Assembly: GCA_964404825.1 (NCBI GenBank)
Contig: CAYOLQ010000117.1
Coordinates: 1 to 10,863 of the forward strand
Length of the DNA stretch: 10,863 nucleotides
DNA from: JACJXF01 sp964404825
Lineage (GTDB): Bacteria > Bacteroidota > Bacteroidia > Bacteroidales > GCA-2748055
Direction of reading: 5' to 3'
Position 1 is the first letter of the stretch; every line of letters begins with the position of its first letter. Of the stretch, positions 1 to 8,014 are shown in pieces. The notes below the pieces were generated by a model. The model had not been told where the DNA came from. It saw only the letters and a program-made list of their open reading frames with translations, and searched no databases. A program made the position numbers and the translations under genes.

Positions 1-102
1 AGGGTTTAAACGTAAGCTGATGTTCCCACCGTTCGATTCCGCCCATCCCCTGCGTGCCATGTCGCCGCTGGTTTTCTTTATTTCATCAATTAATTTTTGC
101 AT
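1..102 (-). CDS. rhaD: Rhamnulose-1-phosphate aldolase RhaD, N-terminal fragment
   Basis: Partial gene: 34 codons from an ATG at 100-102, running off the left edge of the window. The reading (MQKLIDEIKKTSG..., then RGWAESNGGNISLRL) carries the NGGN signature at residues 24-27, preceded by a Gly-Trp-Ala-Glu stretch. This is how the class II aldolase RhaD starts; E. coli RhaD has GWDERNGGNLTLRL at the same place. RhaD is a cytoplasmic zinc enzyme that splits L-rhamnulose-1-phosphate into dihydroxyacetone phosphate and L-lactaldehyde, the last specific step of L-rhamnose catabolism. There is no signal peptide, as expected for a cytoplasmic enzyme. It lies 111 bp downstream of an alpha-L-rhamnosidase gene on the same strand, so release and catabolism of rhamnose appear to be linked. 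FucA and AraD relatives lack the NGGN context, so RhaD is preferred. Only the N-terminus is visible, and the zinc ligands are outside the window. Confidence 0.8.
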   Translation of the reverse strand, partial: MQKLIDEIKKTSGDMARRGWAESNGGNISLRLNP

Positions 103-117
103 GCTGATTTGTTTTCT

Positions 118-125
118 CAAAACTA
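118..125 (-). promoter_or_regulatory. Possible Bacteroidota -7 box upstream of rhaD
   Basis: On the minus strand this reads TAGTTTTG, an exact match to the Bacteroidota -7 consensus TAnnTTTG. It ends 15 bp before the rhaD ATG. No TTTG -33 box is seen at the usual 19-20 bp spacing; the nearest TTTG is only 13 bp upstream. A start site here would leave a very short leader. It is a weak candidate for an internal promoter. Confidence 0.25.
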
Positions 126-168
126 TTCACATTATAATCAAACCAGGTTCAGTATGGATTAAAAAGGG

Positions 169-185
169 TTTGTTATTTTAACAAA
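169..185 (-). terminator. Weak AT-rich hairpin after the GH78 gene
   Basis: Arms TTTGTTA (169-175) and TAACAAA (179-185) are perfect complements around a 3-nt loop. The hairpin starts 28 nt beyond the GH78 stop codon. On the minus strand the hairpin is followed by CCC and then five Ts. The stem has only one G-C pair in seven, so its stability is low. It could be a weak terminator or chance AT-rich symmetry. Confidence 0.25.
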
Positions 186-213
186 ATGGAATTGCCATAA
201 TTTTTGAATGCGC

Positions 214-3060
214 TCAGTAACGGAGCACAGTGGTGATTAATTTATAAGTGCTTAACCGGCCTCTGGGATTAACCTGATAGGGTACATCAGCCGGTAAACG
301 TAAATTCAGAAACAGTTTATCCCCTGAAATTCGCCAGTCTACTCCAATATTTCCGGTCGGATGAGGAACAGTACCTTTCGCCCATGTCAGATTTTCCGAT
401 TGTGGCTGAATGTATACAGTGTCTCTGGAAAAGGGCTGATCAAAACCCAGTTTTACGCCTAAAACTTCTGTGGAAAGGAAAAAGGTGGGATGTCCGCTCC
501 ATGCATGACTGGCGGTTCCCTGCCCTCCATAACCTTCTGCCTTAATGTCGAAATTTTCCCAGGAGGTATCATCACCCTGAAGAATCATCCTTGTCCAGTA
601 CTGTTTCATAAACCTTTCAGCAATTCCGGCTTCTTCGTTTTTATAAAGAGCCGAAAATAAATAGAAAGATCCGTATGGGGTAACCTTACGGTTACGGGTT
701 TCTTCACCTATATCTTTTAACTCCTCATCGAGGAAACGAACCATTTTTTCTTTCTGTTCAGCATCACTTACAACTTCGAAAAGCAATGGATAAAAAGCTG
801 AAATGGGATAGTGATGATCAATCTTTTTCCCGTTTTCATATCCATCAAAAAAACTTCCTTTGTCCGGATCCCAGAAATTGTTTAAAATAACTTCCCGAAG
901 CATTTCGGCTCTTGCCTGTAAAGTCTTTTTTTCCTCATTATATCCAAAATCTTCTGCCATGGATTCCATCATTCTGAAAGAGCCATAGAGCAGTGCCTGA
1001 TAGGCAGTCAGATCAGCAGTTTTCTGAATTTTCGTCCACTCCAGAAAAACCTGACCCACTTTGTAATAGCCTTCGGCTGTTTTATTTTTTTCCAGATGAT
1101 TCAGATACATTAAATAATTTGGAAATAAGCCAGCCGCAAAAACAGTATCCCCGGTTATCCTGTAATACCAGTATAATTCAACAAGCGTTTTAAGTATAAA
1201 ATCGTTATGCCTGTTTTCATTTCCCGTTTGCATTTCTTCCCTGTACATATCCTGAAAAAGCAGGAGAGATTGTTTCATCAACCGGCTGTCTCCTGAAGTA
1301 GCGAGTGTAATTGCATATTCCGGTAAAGCATCACCGGCATAAAGACCTCTTTCCCTGAACGGGGTATCAGTGTATGAATCCTCCGAACAGACTCTGAGAG
1401 TCCGCCAGCCCAATTCCCAGATTTTATTGAACATGGGATCGGAACATTCAAAACTTCCGGTTTTGGTGTAGGGATATACCTGTTCGATTACTCCGATTTT
1501 TTTTAGAGTTACCGGTGTTTTACCGGGGGGAGTAATTTTAATAAGAATGTACCTGATGCCATAGGGTTTGAATGTTTCATAGCGCGTGCGTTTTCCGTCG
1601 CAGATAAACCGGGAACCTGAATTTATCTGTACACGCTTATACAGGTAGGGTAGACCTTTTTCGTTCAGATCTTCGCTATACCCCAGTTCAATTGTGGTTC
1701 CTGGCTCCGCCTCCACATCTATAAACACTCTTCCCAGCATTTTCCTACCCATATCAAACGAAAAGTACCTTGGTTCCGCAAAAACAAACCCTCCGGTCTG
1801 ATGATCATTAGGAAGTAGATTTTCATCAATATCCGGATGGTTCCATACCAGTTCACGAACCGGATTTTTGAAGGGAATCTCACTGGATTGTTCCTGCCAG
1901 CTTGCAGACACATTAACTTTTTCGGGGTTAAGTGATCCGGATAATATTTCATCCCTGAATTTTTCGGCATCACCGGCACTGAGAGCAGAAGTTGATTTGA
2001 AAAAAAATTCTGAATTATGCTTTTTCTCAGGGGAAAATTCCAGTTTTGAATTTTCAGGGATCGTTAACAAAAACTCCCAGGCACCCCAGATAGCTCTATA
2101 GTTTACAAACAGTAAATTCCAGCCTTTATTAAGTTCAAAAATTCTGTTTTCTCTAACCGGATTTATAAGATCTTTTGAGCTTATGGCAAGTGGTCCCTCT
2201 CCGTTTAAATAGTAATCTCCCCACCAGGTACCGGCTTCAACTATTTGCTTATTTGGTGAATAAATCCATGTATACCCCGCAAACCTCTCACCCCTGTTGT
2301 ATAATTGAAGATTCTCATCAGGAGTTTTCTGATAAAAGGAATAAAAATTTTCTCCGGATTTTGGCTTATAAATGCCTAAACACCTGAATGCCTCTGTTTC
2401 GTATTGTGTCAGGTCGGGGATTATGCGTGGCTGAAGCTTTCCCCAGTAAGCCGGGTTTTCAATAAGCACAGGTTTTTTCCAGCCCGAATCGTCAAAGGAT
2501 GGCTTCTTCCAGTTGGATGGTTCGTTACGGGCATCAAATATTTCCATAGCTCCGCAAGCGAAGGAAAATTTTACCGCAAGTGAATCCATCGAATAAACCG
2601 GAAGCATTTTCCAGTTACCCGGAGTGCTGAATGAATAATCTTTTCCCTTTCCGTCCGGAATATTTCCCCATGCAATCAGACTTCCGATGCTCTCAAAAAT
2701 CTGAAACGTCTCCATTCCGTTTGCAAGAACCTCAATGGAAACAGAATTTTTCCCTTTTATCAGGTAGGGAGCTAAATCATAGTTGTCGTAACGTGGGTTA
2801 GCCGGATAAAACCGTGCAGGTCCAAAATTCAGATGAACTCCGTTAATGTAAATGTGGTAATGGGAGGACGCAAAGAGGTTTATTTGTAAGGTTGAAGGAG
2901 GACTGCTGATCTCAAAACTATTCCGAAAAAGTACTTTTTGCTGTCTTCCGCTGCCCTGGGGATTGCTCCAGACATATTCAGGTTCCTGTGAAAAAGAAAT
3001 TGGCAGGAAGCTTGTTATCAGGATAAAAAGTAAAGAAAACCTTAATAAAATAGATTTCAT
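214..3060 (-). CDS. GH78 family alpha-L-rhamnosidase, secreted
   Basis: 948 residues from an ATG, with a signal peptide at about 1-25 (ending ISFSQ), so it acts in the periplasm or outside the cell. Visible layout: a galactose-binding-like beta-sandwich at about 43-135, a second sandwich-like region at about 240-335, a Bac_rhamnosid-type sandwich at about 430-525, the six-hairpin (alpha/alpha)6 barrel at about 530-870, and a C-terminal beta-sandwich at about 875-935. The barrel carries DTPFRERGLYAGD with D565, E570 and D577. This 5- and 7-residue spacing matches the active-site D567/E572/D579 I recall for Bacillus RhaB. E835 in DTSWENFD fits the catalytic base (RhaB E841), and SHAWSGHP at 851-858 is typical of the family. 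GH78 enzymes are inverting hydrolases that release terminal alpha-L-rhamnose. The rhaD gene just downstream supports rhamnose as the product. It lies 190 bp after the GH9 gene. No T9SS tail or lipobox is seen. Confidence 0.87.
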   Translation of the reverse strand: MKSILLRFSLLFILITSFLPISFSQEPEYVWSNPQGSGRQQKVLFRNSFEISSPPSTLQINLFASSHYHIYINGVHLNFGPARFYPANPRYDNYDLAPYLIKGKNSVSIEVLANGMETFQIFESIGSLIAWGNIPDGKGKDYSFSTPGNWKMLPVYSMDSLAVKFSFACGAMEIFDARNEPSNWKKPSFDDSGWKKPVLIENPAYWGKLQPRIIPDLTQYETEAFRCLGIYKPKSGENFYSFYQKTPDENLQLYNRGERFAGYTWIYSPNKQIVEAGTWWGDYYLNGEGPLAISSKDLINPVRENRIFELNKGWNLLFVNYRAIWGAWEFLLTIPENSKLEFSPEKKHNSEFFFKSTSALSAGDAEKFRDEILSGSLNPEKVNVSASWQEQSSEIPFKNPVRELVWNHPDIDENLLPNDHQTGGFVFAEPRYFSFDMGRKMLGRVFIDVEAEPGTTIELGYSEDLNEKGLPYLYKRVQINSGSRFICDGKRTRYETFKPYGIRYILIKITPPGKTPVTLKKIGVIEQVYPYTKTGSFECSDPMFNKIWELGWRTLRVCSEDSYTDTPFRERGLYAGDALPEYAITLATSGDSRLMKQSLLLFQDMYREEMQTGNENRHNDFILKTLVELYWYYRITGDTVFAAGLFPNYLMYLNHLEKNKTAEGYYKVGQVFLEWTKIQKTADLTAYQALLYGSFRMMESMAEDFGYNEEKKTLQARAEMLREVILNNFWDPDKGSFFDGYENGKKIDHHYPISAFYPLLFEVVSDAEQKEKMVRFLDEELKDIGEETRNRKVTPYGSFYLFSALYKNEEAGIAERFMKQYWTRMILQGDDTSWENFDIKAEGYGGQGTASHAWSGHPTFFLSTEVLGVKLGFDQPFSRDTVYIQPQSENLTWAKGTVPHPTGNIGVDWRISGDKLFLNLRLPADVPYQVNPRGRLSTYKLITTVLRY

Positions 3061-3090
3061 TGAGAGGCAGGTTTTAAATTGACATAATTT

Positions 3091-3121
3091 AATTCAGACT
3101 AGTCTTATACTTTGCTGAATT
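3091..3121. promoter_or_regulatory. Small inverted repeat upstream of the GH78 gene
   Basis: AATTCAG (3091-3097) and CTGAATT (3115-3121) are perfect 7-bp inverted arms around a 17-bp spacer. The spacer includes most of the 8-bp palindrome GACTAGTC (3097-3104). The element lies 31-61 bp upstream of the GH78 ATG, a plausible operator position. No Bacteroidota -7 box (TAnnTTTG) is found on the minus strand in this gap. Function is not shown, and chance in AT-rich DNA is possible. Confidence 0.25.
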
Positions 3122-3135
3122 GTCAGATAGAGTAA

Positions 3136-3186
3136 TTAAGGTGCAGAATATCTTATACCTTACAGTATAGAATTTCTGCACCTTAA
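3136..3186. promoter_or_regulatory. Perfect 13-bp inverted repeat between the GH9 and GH78 genes
   Basis: TTAAGGTGCAGAA (3136-3148) is the exact reverse complement of TTCTGCACCTTAA (3174-3186). The 25-nt interval contains a second pairing, TATAC (3154-3158) with GTATA (3165-3169), around a 6-nt loop, so the whole element can fold into one long interrupted hairpin. It sits 64 nt beyond the GH9 stop and 75 nt before the GH78 ATG. Neither strand has a clean T tract directly after the stem, so it is not a canonical intrinsic terminator. It may be a processing or stability element between the two coding regions, an attenuator or a protein-binding site. The repeat itself is directly visible; its role is inferred. 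Confidence 0.55.
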
Positions 3187-3250
3187 GAAACTTTTAATGC
3201 AATATGAATCCACTCTTCCTTTAAACCCTGAGAATGAATTCCGGTCTGGT

Positions 3251-3484
3251 TTACTTTCTTATAATTTTCTGTATTGAAATATAACCCTGATTGCTGTGCA
3301 TCCTAATCAAATAAATGCCCGCAGGTAAGCCGGGTATTTCAATTTTAATTTGCTCACTACCTGCCGGGTTGGTCACGTTTACGATATTTCCCAACAGATT
3401 AAAAATTTCAATTTTACTTACATCCTTAAGACCGGTAAAAGTAATGCTTTCAGAGAAAGGATTCGGGTAATAAACAACTCCCTC
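3251..3484 (-). other. T9SS type A C-terminal sorting domain (within the GH9 protein)
   Basis: Residues about 1485-1561 show the standard layout. VVYYPNPF (1487-1494) opens the domain, IEIFNLLGNIV (1509-1519) is the middle strand, and LPAGIYLIRM (1537-1546) is followed by a short strand ending IQKIIRK. In Bacteroidota this domain directs export across the outer membrane by the Por/type IX system, with cleavage and usually anchoring at the cell surface or release. Confidence 0.92.
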
Positions 3485-6400
3485 CGGGGATACAGAATTA
3501 ATTCCCACAGGTGGAGTAACAACAAGGGTAACAGTATCTTTCAGAGCTGTATTTGCCTGGGAAGTTGCAATTATTTTGGTTGTTCCGGTATTCTTAATTT
3601 CAACAAGACCATTTGTACTTACAGTTGCTACTGATGTATTTGTGGAACTCCAGCTAACAGCTTTATTGGTTGCGTTTGAAGGAGAAATTGTTGCATTAAG
3701 CTGAAAAGCAGGGTCGTTTTTGTATTTTGTAATCGTTGCTGCTTCATCAATGGAAATACCGGTAACATCTACCTCTCCTGAGGTTCTGAGCAGAATATTA
3801 TCAATGTAAATATACATTTTCTCGTCTGATCCTCCTGCTACCTGAAAATTAAGCGTATTGATATCCTTGTCTGTTATCCCAAGATCAGCTAAATCGAAAG
3901 TAACCGTAGTCCACTCATTGGGTTGTATTCCCTGATTATTCAGCTGGAATGCTCCAAGCACAACATCACCGTTTTTCACCTCAAGTCTTACAGTGTTGAC
4001 AATAGCTGTTGTAAAAACCTGGAAGGACAATAAATCCATACCGGTGGTGTTGTGAGCAGGAAATACCAATCCGCAACCTGCCCATTGTTGTGTTCCGTCC
4101 CGTTTCCAGATCAGGTTTTTTTCTGAATTGTTGTCAGTCTGTTTAAGTGGGTTAACAGCCAGTTTTATTGAATCCGATCCCCATGCATAAACACCGTACC
4201 CTCCCGACCAGTCAACCTGAATCTCTTCGAAGTCTGCAATTACATCATAGACTATTCCGGTGGAAATTCCCCCATCGACAATTACGGTACATTCAGCAGA
4301 GTTGCCGAAAAGTGGTACTGCTTTAATTTTTGCTGTTCCTCCGGCAACAGCCTTAACCAGGCCATTCTGGTCTACACTTGCTACGGAAGGATTGGAAGAT
4401 ACCCATGAAAATGGATTTCCGGCTGCATCTGCAATCAGTGTCTGTGTCTGAAGAGAGTTTAATTCAATGGAACTTTCGTTGATGCTTATATCATCAAATC
4501 TCAGTGATGCTTTGCCTGCAAGAACAAAATCATCGAAAAGGATAGTGACAGCTTGCGGGTTTCCTGTTTTGTTGGCGAAAACATTCAATTGTTTTAAGGA
4601 TACATTAAGATTGAGATCGATAGTGAAAAGCTGCCAGCATTCTTCACCCTGAACACTTTCAGTGAATTCAATGTTACTTCCTGTCTCAGGAATCAATTGA
4701 ATGAAGAACTCTTTTACACCACTTCCAAAGTATTTAAACTGAAACTGAGCAAATTGGCTCAAATCCTGAAGATGATCTGTTGGAAGCACCATTCCAATGA
4801 GCCTCCAGTCACCTGCCGGACGGTTCCATCTGACAACTTTTGCACTTGGATTTGCATCGTTAATAAGAGGGTTGGCAAAGGCAATATCATTTGTTCCTTC
4901 GGGAGTATACAGTTGAGCAGAATCAGTTTTTGGGGTGGTAATAACCGGAACAACAACGTCAAAATCTGCAATCACATAATCAACTGCCATTCTTACATTA
5001 ACCCGGCAGGTATCTTTTTTCGAACCGTTGAGGGATGTAGCAATTGCAAGAACATTTCCGGGAGCAAGAGCGGTTAGTACTCCATTTTCATCAACTGACA
5101 CAATACCATCCTGATCATAGCTCCAGTCGACAAATTTATTTGTTGCGTCGGCCGGTGTAAATGTAACGATCAGATTTTTTTTTTGTCCTTCCGTAAGAGA
5201 AATTGTGTCGGGGTCGATGATTATCTGCACAACATTAATTTCGGGCCACGAACAGGTTACTGTGCAGGAAGCTGAAACACCTTCATCCAGTGTAAGTGCT
5301 GAGATAGTGCAGGTACCAGGAATTATTGCTGTAACACGGCCAAATTCATCAACAACTGCTATTCTCGGGTCAGATGATTTCCATTTGATTGCAGGGAAGT
5401 TTGCGTCTGCAATGTCCGACATTGCTGTAAGTACGGTGTCCTCCCCCTGAAAACCAAGGTTAATATTCCCATTACCCAATGTAAGAGTGCTTATTTTTTT
5501 CAAGGCTGCAGCATTGGTGTTTTCCCTTGAATTAACGAATCCATAGGCAATTCCTCCATAAACCGTATTCTGGTGTATTGTATTTTCAGATGACATGGGA
5601 GAGTGGATGTTACTGTTCCAGCGTTCGTGTCCCGGCCATAAATTCATCAACGGATATTGTGAGAAATTCGCCCAGTCTTTGTCCCATGGTCCCCCTCCAC
5701 CGAGAACAGAAACTCCGTCCATGGTCCATGTAAAAGTTGGAGTTCCGTAAGCCATTGACCAGGGTCCGTATGGGATAAATCCCGGATACACAACCCAATT
5801 ATGGTTATATCGGCTGTCGAGGTGAAATCCGCATGCAGCAGGTCTCGGACCTACACCGGTCATCCATGTTGAATGCCGGGGATTGGTTCCCAGGAAATAA
5901 TCCGCGGTAGTATGAATTGCATTTTTGTATTTGATGTTTCCGGAAATCTCATAGGCAATCTGTGCTTCAATGGTCCAGGGTGTTGTAGCCTGACCAACAA
6001 GCATAGGCATATCAAACGAACCACCCCAGCGGCATGCACGTTTATCGACAGAATTATAAAACTTACTGTCAGCGGTACTTAAAGCGACTGTTTTTAATTC
6101 TGATTGAAGCTGTTTATCAGCGTTTTGGTTAGTTGCCAGAATGTAGGAATAAACGCCCCACCTCTCATCTTCGTTCAGATTGGTAGAAGTTTTAAGTTCA
6201 TTCAGAATTGTTTTAGCCGCAGCATTATAGGTTTCCTTACCGGTAAGTCTGAAAAGGTTTGCAGCCGCATACAATTTGTAAATTTTTATGTCATTTGTAA
6301 AATTGGTGTGTCCGGAAGGCTGGTTAGCAGGAGCAGATGCCCATGCATATGCCTGTTCGGCCTCAGAGATCCAGTTTACCATATCGTGCGACATTGATTC

Positions 6401-7936
6401 AAAATCAACATGATCAAGCATTTCAACAGGGAAATTTTCAGGATTTTTCCCCAGCTTTTTCAGGATGAGAGCAAACTGTGAAGCCTGACCGGCATAATAG
6501 TAAGTCATAAAAGCATCGGCTTTTGTCACAACCGTACGTCTGGATTCTTTCCATGAAGGCAGGGTGGATTCAGCACTTCCGTCAACACTGGTAAATACAT
6601 CTGCGCAGATACGGGCACCTCCGACGCCTCCATCGCTGTATCCTTTTGCAATGAGTTCTTTTCGGAGGCGGTAATTAAATTTAATGAGCCATGATGCTTC
6701 ATCAATAATATCAGGAATACCGTTACCGCTTTCTGGAATGTTGAGGTCTGCATCCATATACCGTTTCGGTGAAAGCTCATAACTTAACATAAGAATTACC
6801 GGAATACGCTCATGTGTGGCATACTGATCCCAGTCGCCGGCATCATGATACCATCCTGCCGCATCAAGGGGTTTTCCGGCGGCCGCATCCCGGATTGCTG
6901 ACTGTGAACTTCCTCCTCCATCAGCATCAGCCCATGAGGTATAAGGATAATCGGAATAGAGCAGTTTACCGGCAAAACTGGTTCCGTCATCACTGCTTAC
7001 TTTGGTGTTCTGGTTAACGGGTCTTATATATCCAGCCTGTGTGTAAGGAGGAGCAAGGCGTATCCCGGCTCTCTGATAGTAAAGTCCGCGCATCACATTG
7101 TAATAGGCTTCAAAAACTGCATCGGTGCCAATTTTAAATGGGTAGGAACGGCCAAAATTCTCAACAACAAGGTAATAAGTGCCGTTAGCTGTTACATCTG
7201 AGAAATCGCAATCATAAACCTCAGCACCGAGGAAATTCTTATCAGGGGTGTCATTGGATTGGCCGGTTTCAGGATTTACAGCAGATTTCCGTTTACGGAT
7301 AGTTCCTGCTTTTACCGGTGTTGAATTACCCTCCTGATAAATCCAGAATTTACTTCCGGCATAATCAGTCAGATTCAGTCCGCCCAGATCTCCCATCCAC
7401 TGATAAATATATCCGAATTTGGGTGCATCGGCAGCGTACCCGACAGTATTAACATGGACGGCCTCGCTGCGCAACTGAGTGGGATCATATGTAAAAGTCC
7501 ATTCCGAACCATTTGCAGCAAGACTGCCGGTGGTGAGTTTATAGGTTTTGCCGTTTTTAAGAGGTTTATTCAGAATCAGGTAAAAATCATGTTCAGATGC
7601 CCAGGGTTTTGTTGTTGGGTTGAATGAACTGCCTCCCCATATTTCAGGTTCTTTCTTAAATTCAGTTCCTTTGGATTTTCTTCCTACCTGAGCCGGATTT
7701 AATGCAACAGTAAACTCAGCGTCATCTGTACTGGTAACAGCCCAGGTTGTAAGTGATGTTGCATTAGCAATATCCAGTCTCGAAACAGTGAGAGTGTTCG
7801 GGTAGGTAACAGATCCGTCATCAAAATGAACCCAGATAATCCTGTTTGTAAGGGGGAGAACTGTTGTAATATCTGAAGCATTCAGATTGCTGATTATACA
7901 AAGCACCAATGACAGTGAGATAAATAACTTCCGCAT
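3251..7936 (-). CDS. Multimodular GH9 glycanase (cellulase-like) with T9SS sorting tail
   Basis: 1561 residues, far longer than a single GH9 domain (about 450-550), from an ATG with a signal peptide at 1-20. Order: an N-terminal beta-rich region at 22-150 that I do not recognise; a cellulase N-terminal Ig-like domain at about 157-270 (HVNTVGY start); the GH9 (alpha/alpha)6 barrel at about 271-805; Big2 domains at about 815-896 and 902-982; a CBM-like module at 985-1142; Big2 at 1145-1221; a second CBM-like module at 1229-1386; Big2 at 1388-1475; and a T9SS tail. GH9 evidence: WYHDAGDWD with D365 and D368 (the family's nucleophilic-water Asp pair), NGIPDIIDEA at 405-414, LGTNPR at 682-687, and ENTIHQN with E784 as the likely catalytic acid. 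GH9 enzymes invert beta-1,4-glucan-type linkages. The exact substrate cannot be read from sequence; cellulose, xyloglucan, glucomannan and substituted exopolysaccharides are all possible. It is the only T9SS-tagged protein in the window. Confidence 0.9.
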   Translation of the reverse strand: MRKLFISLSLVLCIISNLNASDITTVLPLTNRIIWVHFDDGSVTYPNTLTVSRLDIANATSLTTWAVTSTDDAEFTVALNPAQVGRKSKGTEFKKEPEIWGGSSFNPTTKPWASEHDFYLILNKPLKNGKTYKLTTGSLAANGSEWTFTYDPTQLRSEAVHVNTVGYAADAPKFGYIYQWMGDLGGLNLTDYAGSKFWIYQEGNSTPVKAGTIRKRKSAVNPETGQSNDTPDKNFLGAEVYDCDFSDVTANGTYYLVVENFGRSYPFKIGTDAVFEAYYNVMRGLYYQRAGIRLAPPYTQAGYIRPVNQNTKVSSDDGTSFAGKLLYSDYPYTSWADADGGGSSQSAIRDAAAGKPLDAAGWYHDAGDWDQYATHERIPVILMLSYELSPKRYMDADLNIPESGNGIPDIIDEASWLIKFNYRLRKELIAKGYSDGGVGGARICADVFTSVDGSAESTLPSWKESRRTVVTKADAFMTYYYAGQASQFALILKKLGKNPENFPVEMLDHVDFESMSHDMVNWISEAEQAYAWASAPANQPSGHTNFTNDIKIYKLYAAANLFRLTGKETYNAAAKTILNELKTSTNLNEDERWGVYSYILATNQNADKQLQSELKTVALSTADSKFYNSVDKRACRWGGSFDMPMLVGQATTPWTIEAQIAYEISGNIKYKNAIHTTADYFLGTNPRHSTWMTGVGPRPAACGFHLDSRYNHNWVVYPGFIPYGPWSMAYGTPTFTWTMDGVSVLGGGGPWDKDWANFSQYPLMNLWPGHERWNSNIHSPMSSENTIHQNTVYGGIAYGFVNSRENTNAAALKKISTLTLGNGNINLGFQGEDTVLTAMSDIADANFPAIKWKSSDPRIAVVDEFGRVTAIIPGTCTISALTLDEGVSASCTVTCSWPEINVVQIIIDPDTISLTEGQKKNLIVTFTPADATNKFVDWSYDQDGIVSVDENGVLTALAPGNVLAIATSLNGSKKDTCRVNVRMAVDYVIADFDVVVPVITTPKTDSAQLYTPEGTNDIAFANPLINDANPSAKVVRWNRPAGDWRLIGMVLPTDHLQDLSQFAQFQFKYFGSGVKEFFIQLIPETGSNIEFTESVQGEECWQLFTIDLNLNVSLKQLNVFANKTGNPQAVTILFDDFVLAGKASLRFDDISINESSIELNSLQTQTLIADAAGNPFSWVSSNPSVASVDQNGLVKAVAGGTAKIKAVPLFGNSAECTVIVDGGISTGIVYDVIADFEEIQVDWSGGYGVYAWGSDSIKLAVNPLKQTDNNSEKNLIWKRDGTQQWAGCGLVFPAHNTTGMDLLSFQVFTTAIVNTVRLEVKNGDVVLGAFQLNNQGIQPNEWTTVTFDLADLGITDKDINTLNFQVAGGSDEKMYIYIDNILLRTSGEVDVTGISIDEAATITKYKNDPAFQLNATISPSNATNKAVSWSSTNTSVATVSTNGLVEIKNTGTTKIIATSQANTALKDTVTLVVTPPVGINSVSPEGVVYYPNPFSESITFTGLKDVSKIEIFNLLGNIVNVTNPAGSEQIKIEIPGLPAGIYLIRMHSNQGYISIQKIIRK
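3512..5494 (-). repeat. Repeated Big2 / CBM-like modules within the GH9 protein
   Basis: Four Big2 (bacterial Ig-like) copies encoded at about 5249-5494, 4991-5233, 4274-4504 and 3512-3775 share the pattern W.S.....V..VD..G.V.A...G.......A. Two roughly 158-residue modules at 4511-4984 and 3779-4252 both start with VIADF, have a V.RWNR or LIWKRD stretch about 45 residues in, a later L..FQF or LLSFQVF strand, and end in DDFVLAG or DNILLRT. They alternate with Big2 domains, which implies duplication of a Big2 plus module unit. The closing Asp pattern and beta-rich makeup resemble galactose-binding-like carbohydrate modules, but I cannot name a CBM family. Confidence 0.75.
5175..5184 (-). other. 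Run of ten A in the GH9 coding strand
   Basis: Ten consecutive T on the plus strand encode Gln918-Lys919-Lys920-Asn921 within the second Big2 domain of the GH9 protein. Runs this long are prone to slippage. A one-base change would remove everything after about residue 920, including both CBM-like modules and the T9SS tail, but leave the catalytic domain. The frame is intact in this sequence. Confidence 0.6.
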
Positions 7937-7981
7937 AGAATGGTAATTTTAGTAAGTCACAAATAAACACTACTATAATAC

Positions 7982-8012
7982 CAAATGGTTACAGTATTTT
8001 CCTCAAATGGTT
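7982..8012. repeat. Direct repeat CAAATGGTT upstream of the GH9 gene
   Basis: CAAATGGTT occurs at 7982-7990 and 8004-8012, 22 bp start to start, about two helical turns. It lies in the 78-bp gap between the esterase stop and the GH9 ATG. Spacing on one face of the helix would suit paired protein binding. Nine bases in AT-rich DNA could also be chance. Confidence 0.3.
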
Positions 8013-8014
8013 TG

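Noticed and set aside
214..3060. GH78 active-site text DTPFRER differing from the common DCPQRDER
   Set aside because: It first looked like a lost catalytic residue, but the spacing D565-E570-D577 matches the active-site spacing of Bacillus RhaB and E835 is present, so the site appears intact.
4697..5077. 126-codon open frame on the plus strand
   Set aside because: It lies wholly antisense within the GH9 gene. Its translation is rich in Cys, Asn and Ile without any recognisable domain, as expected of a shadow frame.
6104..6397. 97-codon open frame on the plus strand
   Set aside because: Antisense to the conserved GH9 barrel. No domain, no leader and no plus-strand gene context.
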